A DNA stretch of 42,854 nt from Planctomycetota bacterium. GTDB taxonomy: Bacteria > Planctomycetota > UBA1135. The position numbers and the translations under genes were made by a program. The notes below the pieces were generated by a model. It had not been told where the DNA came from. It was given only the letters and a program-made list of their open reading frames with translations, and did no database searches. The stretch covers positions 1 to 42,854 of the forward strand of contig RFGR01000081.1 in NCBI GenBank assembly GCA_003696625.1. The letters run 5' to 3'. Shown here piece after piece: positions 33,429 through 41,607 of this stretch (position 1 is the stretch's first letter; each line of letters starts with the position of its first letter).

Positions 33429-34561
33429 AGCTCTCTCCCGTCCTGCTCGCCTTCAGCCTCGCCGCCGCCGGGCTCCGCGGCCAGGCCGATCCCTGGCGCC
33501 AACCGGTCGAGCCGCGGCGGCCGGCGCTGCTCTACGACCGTTTCGAAAGCTTCGACCGCAGCGACGGGTTGCCGTCGGACAAGGTGACCACCGTCCTGGC
33601 GCTGGCGGACGAGGTCTGGGTCGGCACCGACCACGGTCTGGCGGTGCGCCGGGACGGGACCTGGCGCTCCTTCACTCCGGACGACGGCCTGCCCCACCGT
33701 TACGTCACCTCGCTCTCCCTGGACGAACGCGGCGACCTCTGGATCTCCACCCTGCGCGGCCTGGCCCGCCTCTCCGGCGGCCGCTTCCAGGTCTACCGGC
33801 AGACCGACAGCGGCCTGATGAACGACGTCGTCTACCACGTCGTCGCCGACGGCCCCCTGGTCTGGGCCGCCACCGCCGCCGGCCTGAGCTGCCTCGACAC
33901 CCGCACCGGCTCCTGGGCGCTGTGGGACCACGAGAACTCGATCATGCACGAACCTTGGTGCTACGCCCTGGCCGTCGGGCCGGACCGGACCTGGGTCGGA
34001 GTCTGGGGCGGCGGCGTCGTCGAACTCGAGCGCAGCACCGGCCTCTGGCGCGAATACCGCGACCCGGACGGCGAGATGGAGATCGACCTGCTGCGCGACG
34101 ACGGGCCGATCCACGACGTCAGCTCCTTCGTCGCCTGGGACCAGGGCGTGCTCTGGCAGGCGACCTACTTCGGCCTGTCGCGCTACGACGGCCGTCGTTG
34201 GCGTAGTTACCTGGCCGAGGACACCGGCCTGCCCGGGAACTTCCTCAACCACGTCTCGGCCCGCGGCCACACCGCCTTTCTCGCCGGCGACCAGGGCTTC
34301 GCCGTCTTCGACGGCGAGACCTGTGTCCGCTACCGACGCGCTCCCGACGGCGGCTGCGAGGTCTCGATCTGGCGCGACGGCGCCGAGGCCGAGTGCCGCC
34401 ATCTCGACACCGCCCCCGCCGACGACTACGTCCTCTGGGCGCAGGGCGGGGATTCCGAGGTCTGGCTGGCCACCGGCCGCGGCCTCAGCCACGGCTGGCG
34501 CGAGGGCGAGGGCGCCCCGTCGCCGGCCCCCGACCAGGAGAACCAAGATGGGAACCACTGA
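33425..34561 (+). CDS. Exported two-component-regulator-type propeller protein
   Basis: A 378-residue protein with a signal peptide (KLSPVLLAFSLAAAGLRGQA) and a propeller of Reg_prop type. Blades contain the hallmark of hybrid-sensor periplasmic propellers: SDGLPSDKVTTVLALADEVWVGTDHGLAVRRDGTW, DDGLPHRYVTSLSLDERGDLWISTLRGLARLSGGRF, TDSGLMNDVVYHVVADGPLVWAATAAGLSCLD and GLPGNFLNHVSARGHTAFLAGDQGFAVFDG. In two-component hybrids such propellers bind glycans and precede a histidine kinase; here there is no kinase and the protein ends after the propeller, so it must act as a free binding module or through its operon partners. The ATG overlaps the previous stop (33425-33428), and the RidA gene begins 14 bases before its own stop. 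Four Cys residues in the last third may form disulfides. Confidence 0.78.
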   Translation: MKLSPVLLAFSLAAAGLRGQADPWRQPVEPRRPALLYDRFESFDRSDGLPSDKVTTVLALADEVWVGTDHGLAVRRDGTWRSFTPDDGLPHRYVTSLSLDERGDLWISTLRGLARLSGGRFQVYRQTDSGLMNDVVYHVVADGPLVWAATAAGLSCLDTRTGSWALWDHENSIMHEPWCYALAVGPDRTWVGVWGGGVVELERSTGLWREYRDPDGEMEIDLLRDDGPIHDVSSFVAWDQGVLWQATYFGLSRYDGRRWRSYLAEDTGLPGNFLNHVSARGHTAFLAGDQGFAVFDGETCVRYRRAPDGGCEVSIWRDGAEAECRHLDTAPADDYVLWAQGGDSEVWLATGRGLSHGWREGEGAPSPAPDQENQDGNH

Positions 34562-35129
34562 ACGCACCCGACCCGTCCTGGCCCGCGCCGAGGGTTTCTC
34601 GGCCGGCGAACGCGAAGAGTTGCGGGCCCTCGGCCTGCTGACCGAAAGCGGCGACATCGTCGGCCGCGACCTGCCGCCGCCGCAGGTGCCCCGAACCAAG
34701 ATCAGCGCGCCCGACATCCTCAACGAGGCCTACGACTACCCGCTCCCCTCCTCCTTCACCCGCGGGCTGAGCGTGAACATCCGGGCCGGGCAGCGGATCC
34801 TCTGGATCTCGGGCACGGCCAGCATCGACGACCAGGGACGGACGATCCACGTCGGCGACTTCCGCGCCCAGACCTGGCGCACCTTCCGCAACATCACCCG
34901 CCTGCTCGAGGCCGAGGGGGCCACCTGGCGCGACATCGTCCGCACCACCTGCTACCTGCGCGACATCGAACGCGACTACGACGAGTTCAACAAGGTGCGG
35001 ACCCTCTTCTACCGCTGCCTGGGGCTCGATCCGTTGCCGGCCTCGACCGGCATCCAGGCCCGCCTCTGCCGCAGCGATTTGCTGATCGAGATCGAAGCCT
35101 TCGCGGTGCTGGCCGACGGGGAGGCCTGA
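34548..35129 (+). CDS. RidA (YjgF/YER057c/UK114) family protein
   Basis: A 193-residue RidA-fold protein; the family core (about 120-130 residues) occupies residues ~65-193. Core segments are LWISGTASIDDQGRTIHVGDFRAQTWRTFRNITRLLEAEGATWRDIVRTTCYLRDIERDYDEFNKV and GIQARLCRSDLLIEIEAFAVLA, with the conserved Arg that binds carboxylates of imine intermediates. The N-terminal ~65 residues (ARAEGFSAGEREELRALGLL and following) are an extension not found in canonical RidA. RidA proteins hydrolyse reactive enamines or imines; some clades serve catabolic pathways. No export signal is visible, so this is the only cytoplasmic product between exported ones. The ATG at 34548-34550 has GGAG upstream and lies inside the previous gene. 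Confidence 0.85.
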   Translation: MGTTERTRPVLARAEGFSAGEREELRALGLLTESGDIVGRDLPPPQVPRTKISAPDILNEAYDYPLPSSFTRGLSVNIRAGQRILWISGTASIDDQGRTIHVGDFRAQTWRTFRNITRLLEAEGATWRDIVRTTCYLRDIERDYDEFNKVRTLFYRCLGLDPLPASTGIQARLCRSDLLIEIEAFAVLADGEA

Positions 35130-35130
35130 G

Positions 35131-36378
35131 ATGACGCTGCTCCTGCCGCTCCTGCTCGCCTGCGGGCCGGCCCTGGCGCCGGCCCAGGAGCCGCCGCCGG
35201 ACCCGCAGGAGCCCTACGCCGAGACCCCGCCTGAACTCCTGCCCTACCGGTCCACCGAGGCCTACTGGCGCTTCTTCACCGAGCCGCCGCAGTTCCGCGG
35301 TCCCGGAAGGGACGACCCGGAACCGGTCGACCTGGAGGAGGTCGCGGTCGGGGTCGTCGCGCCGCTGAGCGGCCCGGACGAGGTCCTCGGCCGCCGGTTC
35401 CTGGCCGGAGTCCGCATGGCGGTCGCCGAGGCCAACGCCGCCGGCGGCTGGCGCCGCCGCCTGCCCTATCGGCTGGTGGTGCGGGAGGAGGCCCAGGCCT
35501 GGGGAGCGGCGGCCAGCACCGCAGTCGAGCTGCTCGACGAGGAGGGAGTCTGGGGCATCGTCGGCGCCTTCGCCGATCGTCACTCCCACGTCCTCAACCG
35601 GGTCCTGCTCAAGATCGAGCTGCCGGTGGTGAACACGGCCGGCACCGATCCGACGTTGACCGAGCACGCGATCCCCTGGATGGTGCGGGTCCGGCCCGAC
35701 GACCGCCAGAACGGCTACGCCCTGGCTCGGCGGATCTTCGAGCGAGACGGCCGCACCCGGGTCGCGGTCTTCCGGTCCAACGACCGCTACGGCCGGGTCG
35801 GCATCCAGGAGTTCGAGGACGCCGCCCGGCGGCTGCACCGGCCGATCCTGCTCGAAGTCCGCTTCGAGGACGGGCAGACCGCCTGGCCGGAGGAGATCGC
35901 TCGAATCCGCGAGGTCGGCGCCGATGCGGTGGTGGTCTGGGGCCGGGCCGAACCGGCGGCCAGGGTGGTGAAGGCGCTCCGGGCCGGCGGCGTCTCCGTG
36001 CCGCTCTACGGCCCGGACCGGCTGGCCGATCCGACTTTCCTGGCCGCCGCCGGTCCGGCGGCGGAGGGCATGATCCTGACCCACCCCTTCGATCCGGCGG
36101 CGGCCGGGGAGGGCTGGCGGGACTTCGCGCGGCGCTGGCGGCAGCTCTCCGAGGAGGAGCCCGGGCCGGTCGGGGCTTACGCCTATGAAGGCACCCGGCT
36201 GCTGCTCCGGGCGATCGAAGAAGCCGGACTCAACCGGCCGCGGATCCGCGACGCCCTGTTCTCCCACCCGGTGATCGACGGCGTCATGGGGCCGATCCGC
36301 TTCGACCCGACCTTCAACAACGTCGCCCCGGTGCGGCTGGTCCGGGTCGTCGGCGGGCGGCTGGCGCCGACCGACTGA
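35131..36378 (+). CDS. ABC-type substrate-binding protein (LivJ/amino-acid-like)
   Basis: A 415-residue periplasmic binding protein of the branched-chain amino acid (Peripla_BP_6) class. The N-terminus MTLLLPLLLAC can be a lipobox, or a signal cleaved after ALAPAQ. The two-lobed domain starts EVAVGVVAPLSGPDEVLGRRFLAGVRMAVAEANAAGG (about 70-105), with VVREEAQAWG, VWGIVGAFADRHSHVLNRVL, PVVNTAGTDPTLTE, RVAVFRSNDRYGRVGIQEFEDAARR and ADAVVVWGRAEPAARVVKALRAGG. Relatives bind amino acids, amides or aromatic acids. No permease or ATPase genes adjoin it, so it may be a sensor or deliver to a distant transporter. It starts one base after the RidA stop and is followed after three bases by a shorter related gene. 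Confidence 0.87.
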   Translation: MTLLLPLLLACGPALAPAQEPPPDPQEPYAETPPELLPYRSTEAYWRFFTEPPQFRGPGRDDPEPVDLEEVAVGVVAPLSGPDEVLGRRFLAGVRMAVAEANAAGGWRRRLPYRLVVREEAQAWGAAASTAVELLDEEGVWGIVGAFADRHSHVLNRVLLKIELPVVNTAGTDPTLTEHAIPWMVRVRPDDRQNGYALARRIFERDGRTRVAVFRSNDRYGRVGIQEFEDAARRLHRPILLEVRFEDGQTAWPEEIARIREVGADAVVVWGRAEPAARVVKALRAGGVSVPLYGPDRLADPTFLAAAGPAAEGMILTHPFDPAAAGEGWRDFARRWRQLSEEEPGPVGAYAYEGTRLLLRAIEEAGLNRPRIRDALFSHPVIDGVMGPIRFDPTFNNVAPVRLVRVVGGRLAPTD

Positions 36379-36381
36379 GCC

Positions 36382-37017
36382 GTGCTGACCGCCGTTCTCC
36401 TGGCTCTCTGTCCGCAGGCGGCGACACCGGCGATCGGGCTCGTTCCGGCCGGCGACCCGGAGGTCACCGCGGCCCTGGCCGCCGGAGCGCGGAGGGCGTT
36501 GGCCGAAGCCGCGGCCGAGGGCGGTCCGGCCCTCCGACTGCTCGTGGCCCCGGCGCCCGGACCTTGGTCCTCGACCGCCGCCGCGGCGGTCGAGCTGGCC
36601 GGCCGACCCGGCGTGCTGGCCCTGATCTCGCCGCCCGAACCGGCGGCGGCCCACGCGGCGGCCCAGGCCGCCACCCGGACCGGCGTGCCCCTGCTCTGCA
36701 CCAGCCCGGCGGCCAGCGTCTACGCCGCCGGCAGCGTGTGGGTCCGCGGCGTGGTACCGGTCGACACCGGCCGGAGCCGCGACGGATCGGCGGCCCGCCT
36801 CGTCGATCCGCCGCCGCCGCCGCCCGGCGGCTGGGAAGCGGCCGGCTTCGACGCCGCGCGGGCGGTGCTGGCGGCGCTCGAACGCGGCGCCCGCCGACCA
36901 CGGGAGGTGCTGGCGGAGTTGGCCCGCGGCCCGATCCCTGGGTGCCGCGGGTGGTTCCGCTTCGACCGGCTCGGGCGGCGCCTGGCCGTCCACGGAGGTG
37001 AGGACGAGCTCCCCTAG
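36382..37017 (+). CDS. Reduced periplasmic binding-protein-like protein
   Basis: A 211-residue protein from GTG at 36382-36384, three bases after the substrate-binding protein stop. The first ~115 residues follow the same fold as lobe 1 of LivJ-type proteins: TPAIGLVPAGDPEVTAALAAGARRALAEAAAEGG, then STAAAAVELAGRPGVLALISPPEPAAAHAAAQAATRTGVPLLCTSPAAS. The second lobe is largely missing: after GVVPVDTGRSRDGSAARL comes a Pro run and then WEAAGFDAARAVLAALERGARRPREVLAELARGPIPGC, which matches the C-terminal helices of the family. It thus looks like a binding protein with an internal deletion of roughly 150-200 residues. It may be a decaying duplicate or a genuine small derivative. The stop TAG forms part of the next gene's TAGACT. 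Confidence 0.6.
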   Translation: MLTAVLLALCPQAATPAIGLVPAGDPEVTAALAAGARRALAEAAAEGGPALRLLVAPAPGPWSSTAAAAVELAGRPGVLALISPPEPAAAHAAAQAATRTGVPLLCTSPAASVYAAGSVWVRGVVPVDTGRSRDGSAARLVDPPPPPPGGWEAAGFDAARAVLAALERGARRPREVLAELARGPIPGCRGWFRFDRLGRRLAVHGGEDELP

Positions 37018-37020
37018 ACT
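37015..37020 (+). promoter_or_regulatory. -10-like hexamer TAGACT before the PAS-LuxR regulator gene
   Basis: TAGACT, eight bases (GGGGGGCC) before the ATG at 37029. Its TAG is the stop codon of the preceding gene. The spacing fits a nearly leaderless mRNA and would separate the regulator from the operon upstream. Confidence 0.45.
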
Positions 37021-37028
37021 GGGGGGCC

Positions 37029-37724
37029 ATGCCTCCGGATCGACACCCGCCCACCCAGGCCTCCTCCCCCGCCCGGCCGGTCTCGGCCGCCGAGCTGCCC
37101 GACTGGATCGGACGGCTGGGGGTGGCGATCTGGGTCACGGATCCGGAGCAACGGCTTCGCTTCCTGAATCCGGCCGCGGAAAAGCTGTTCGGTCGCCGTC
37201 TGGGCGACGGCGGTCCTCCCCCCTGCCATCAGGCAGTCGCGGCCCGCACCTGGGATTGCGACCCCTACTGCCGGGAAGGCTGCTCGGTGATGGCGGCCGC
37301 GACCGACGACCGACCCCTCGAACCGGTCCGGATCGGAATCACTGGCCGCGACGGCACCTGTCATTGGCTGCAGGTCCTCGTGGTCCCGATCGAGGGGCCC
37401 GACGGCCGCTCTCCCTGGCTGGTCCACTGCGCGATTCCGAGTGATCGGGTATTCCGGATGGAGGGGTATCTCGGCCGCATCGCCCGCCGCAGCGCCCTGG
37501 ACAAGCGTCAGCCGCGGCTGGCCGGCCTCACCCGCCGCCAGATCGAGGTCCTCGACCTGCTGGCGCAGGATTTCAGCCTGGACGAGACCGCCCGGCACCT
37601 CGGCATCCGCCGGGTGACGGTCCGGAACCACGTCCAGCACATCCTCGGCCGGCTCGGCGCCCACTCCATCCAGGAGGCGGTGGCGATCTTCCTGGTGGAG
37701 CGAGGCGACGGCCGCGCCCCCTGA
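37029..37724 (+). CDS. PAS domain - LuxR-type transcriptional regulator
   Basis: A 231-residue cytoplasmic regulator. Residues ~25-140 form a PAS domain (WIGRLGVAIWVTDPEQRLRFLNPAAEKLFGRRLG, then HWLQVLVVPIEGPDG). A Cys-rich insert (C66-H, then C77, C81, C85) in the middle suggests a metal or redox centre. Residues ~165-225 are a LuxR/GerE helix-turn-helix: LTRRQIEVLDLLAQDFSLDETARHLGIRRVTVRNHVQHILGRLGAHSIQEAVAIF, where HLGIRRVTVRNHVQHI is the recognition region. There is no receiver domain, so the signal probably comes through the PAS domain. The ATG at 37029 follows TAGACT. Its location directly downstream of the multi-haem/binding-protein operon makes it a candidate regulator of that operon, which is inference. 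It converges on the aconitase-family gene. Confidence 0.87.
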   Translation: MPPDRHPPTQASSPARPVSAAELPDWIGRLGVAIWVTDPEQRLRFLNPAAEKLFGRRLGDGGPPPCHQAVAARTWDCDPYCREGCSVMAAATDDRPLEPVRIGITGRDGTCHWLQVLVVPIEGPDGRSPWLVHCAIPSDRVFRMEGYLGRIARRSALDKRQPRLAGLTRRQIEVLDLLAQDFSLDETARHLGIRRVTVRNHVQHILGRLGAHSIQEAVAIFLVERGDGRAP

Positions 37725-37747
37725 GGAAACCGGCCCGCGCCGTGGTC

Positions 37748-37786
37748 GGCCGACCGGCGGGGTCGGCCCGCAGCGGGGGACCGCTG
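37748..37786. terminator. Pair of hairpins between convergent genes
   Basis: GGCCGACC, five bases, GGTCGGCC (37748-37768, perfect 8-base stem), then CAGCGG, GGGA, CCGCTG (37771-37786, perfect 6-base stem). They fill the 64-base gap between the PAS-LuxR stop and the aconitase-family stop. No T tract is present; a bidirectional terminator is likely. Confidence 0.5.
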
Positions 37787-37788
37787 CC

Positions 37789-39780
<1,992 letters not shown>

Positions 39781-39816
39781 TGTTCCGGGGGGCCGCGGGT
39801 GGCGGCCGAGCCGGCC

Positions 39817-39822
39817 ATTCTA
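39817..39822 (-). promoter_or_regulatory. -10-like hexamer TAGAAT before the aconitase-family gene
   Basis: TAGAAT on the minus strand, 36 bases before the ATG at 39780, in the 50-base gap after the hemerythrin-like gene. It implies a leader of about 29 bases. Confidence 0.45.
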
Positions 39823-39830
39823 GGGCCGAG

Positions 39831-40307
39831 TCACTCGCCCGAGGCCGGCGTGCCCTCGTCGCGGACCAGGATCCGTTGCAGGAGCGCCGCCTCCTCCCGC
39901 TCGTGGCGGGCGAGGTCGGCGAGCAGGGCGGCGACCTCGCGCCGCAACCGCCGGTTGCGTGGGCTGCGGCCGTCGGCGTAGACCTGGGCGTCGGCCAGCA
40001 GCGCCCGCAGTCGGTCGAGCAGGCGTCGGTGCTCGACGATGCAGCGGCGCAGTTCGTCGGCCCGGTGCGGGTGCTCGAGGGCGAGTTCCTGGATGGTGCC
40101 GGCGCCCTCCTCGCGGCGGAACTTGCGGACCAGGTGCCGGCGCAGGTCCCCGAGCCGTTCGGCCAGTTCGCCGGCCCAGGCCGCGGCCCGTTCCTGGCCG
40201 GGATCGGGGCGGTCGAGGGCGAGGAAGGCCTCCAGGCCGCGGATCCGCTCCCGGAAACGGGCGCGGTCTTCCAGAATGGCATCGATACGGGACGGCTGGT
40301 CGGACAT
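39831..40307 (-). CDS. Hemerythrin-like domain protein
   Basis: A 158-residue, all-helical, charged protein with no signal peptide. The helices carry the ligand pattern of hemerythrin (HHE) domains: RRHLVRKFRREE (His58, Glu66/67), EHRRLLDRL (His93) and RHEREEAALL (His135, Glu139). The first helix has no clear His (ILEDRARFRERI), so one usual iron ligand is missing or replaced. Hemerythrin-like proteins bind a di-iron centre and sense or handle O2, NO or iron. The LALEHPHR loop is typical of the HFxxEE subgroup. The ATG at 40305-40307 has AGGAACC upstream. It is followed after 50 bases by the Fe-S aconitase-family gene, which might link it to iron or oxygen stress, but this is speculation. Confidence 0.75.
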   Translation of the reverse strand: MSDQPSRIDAILEDRARFRERIRGLEAFLALDRPDPGQERAAAWAGELAERLGDLRRHLVRKFRREEGAGTIQELALEHPHRADELRRCIVEHRRLLDRLRALLADAQVYADGRSPRNRRLRREVAALLADLARHEREEAALLQRILVRDEGTPASGE

Positions 40308-40350
40308 GGTTCCTCCGGGGCCGGTCGGCGGTTTGCGAAGAGAGCAGGCC

Positions 40351-40357
40351 TATTCTA
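40351..40357. promoter_or_regulatory. Overlapping bidirectional -10 elements
   Basis: The seven bases TATTCTA read TATTCT on the plus strand (40351-40356, six bases before the kinase GTG at 40363) and TAGAAT on the minus strand (40357-40352, 44 bases before the hemerythrin-like ATG). One near-palindromic site may serve both genes. Confidence 0.4.
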
Positions 40358-40362
40358 ACGCC

Positions 40363-41508
40363 GTGCCGCCGGCGATGGACGTCCCTCCGCAGATCGGCGA
40401 GATCGCGCTCCGATTCGCGATCTCGGGCCGCGTCACGGGTCTCGAGCCCTTTCCCGGCGGCCTGATCAACGATTCGTTCCTGCTCGAGACCGTCGCCGAG
40501 GACCGCACCCGGCGCTATCTGCTCCAGCACATCAACAGTGACGTCTTCCCGCGTCCGCGCCAGGTCATGCGCAACATCGAGCGGGTCACCAGGCACGTGC
40601 TCGCGCGGCTGCGGGCGGAGGGCGTCGAGGATCCAGGCCGCCGTTTCCTCACCCTGGTTCCGGCCCGCGACGGCCGCGCCTGGGTCGAGGACGCCCGCGG
40701 CGAGGTCTGGCGCCTCTACGACTTCATCGAGGGCACCCGCTGCCTGGTCGAGGTCGAGACCCCGGCCCAGGCCGCCGCCGCCGGCCGCGCCTTCGGCCGC
40801 TTCCAGCGCCTGCTCGCCGACCTGCCCGGCGGTCCGCTGGCCGAGACCATCCCCGGCTTCCACGACACCCCCGAGCGCTTCGCCGCGCTCGAGCGGGCGA
40901 TCGCCGCCGACCCGCTCGGCCGCGCCGCCGGCTGCCGGGAGGAGATCGCCGAAGCCCGCCGCCTGGCTCCCGAGGCCGGGGCGGTGGTGGCCGGCCTGGC
41001 GTCCGGCCTCCTGCCGCTGCGCACGGTCCACAACGACTGCAAAATGAGCAACGTCCTGCTCGACGGCGACGACGACGAGGCGCTGTGCGTGGTCGACCTG
41101 GACACGATGATGCCGGGCAGTGTCCTCTACGACTTCGGCGACATGGTGCGGACCATGACCACCCGCGCCGCCGAGGATGAGACCGACCTGGCGCGGATCC
41201 AGGTGGAGCCGGAGTTCTTTCGGGCCCTGGTCGGCGGTTATCGGCAGGGCGTCGGCGACCTGCTGGTGCCGGCCGAGGTCGAGCTGCTGGCCTTCGCCGG
41301 CAAGCTGATCACCATGGAGCTGGCGGTCCGCTTCCTGACCGACCACCTGCTCGGCGACCGCTATTTCCGGATCCACCGGCCGCGCCACAACCTCGACCGG
41401 GCCCGGGCCCAGTTCGCCCTGGTCCGCTCGCTCGAGGAGCGCCTGCCGGAACTGGAACGACTGGCGGCGGCCGCCTTCGCGGGCGCCGGCGACGGCGATT
41501 CCGGCTGA
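40363..41508 (+). CDS. Phosphotransferase, NahK-like sugar 1-kinase
   Basis: A 381-residue kinase of the aminoglycoside-phosphotransferase fold, most like N-acetylhexosamine 1-kinase (NahK). The N-lobe has GLEPFPGGLINDSFLLET and YLLQHINSDVFPRPRQVMRNIERVTRHV, a segment characteristic of NahK-type proteins. The catalytic loop is LRTVHNDCKMSNVLLDGD, with the Asp of HND and Asn for metal. The metal-binding motif is CVVDLDTMMPGSVLYDFGDMVRT. The C-lobe has FAGKLITMELAVRFLTDHLLGDRYF. It phosphorylates a sugar, probably an N-acetylhexosamine, at C1. With galactokinase elsewhere in the window it suggests salvage of glycan sugars. The start is GTG at 40363, six bases after TATTCT; the in-frame ATG at 40375 is an alternative with no ribosome-binding site. 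Confidence 0.85.
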   Translation: MPPAMDVPPQIGEIALRFAISGRVTGLEPFPGGLINDSFLLETVAEDRTRRYLLQHINSDVFPRPRQVMRNIERVTRHVLARLRAEGVEDPGRRFLTLVPARDGRAWVEDARGEVWRLYDFIEGTRCLVEVETPAQAAAAGRAFGRFQRLLADLPGGPLAETIPGFHDTPERFAALERAIAADPLGRAAGCREEIAEARRLAPEAGAVVAGLASGLLPLRTVHNDCKMSNVLLDGDDDEALCVVDLDTMMPGSVLYDFGDMVRTMTTRAAEDETDLARIQVEPEFFRALVGGYRQGVGDLLVPAEVELLAFAGKLITMELAVRFLTDHLLGDRYFRIHRPRHNLDRARAQFALVRSLEERLPELERLAAAAFAGAGDGDSG

Positions 41509-41607
41509 TCCCGCCGCCGACCGCTGCGCCGAGCCGGGGCCAAGACGGCGGGCCTGGAACGCCCAGCGCAGGATCCGATGCGGGCGCGAACCGGTCGCCG
41601 CCGGGCC

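Noticed and set aside
41509-41607. Possible terminator between kinase and thiolase genes (CCCGCCG ... CGGCGGG)
   Set aside because: The seven-base arms are 29 bases apart; too weak to call.
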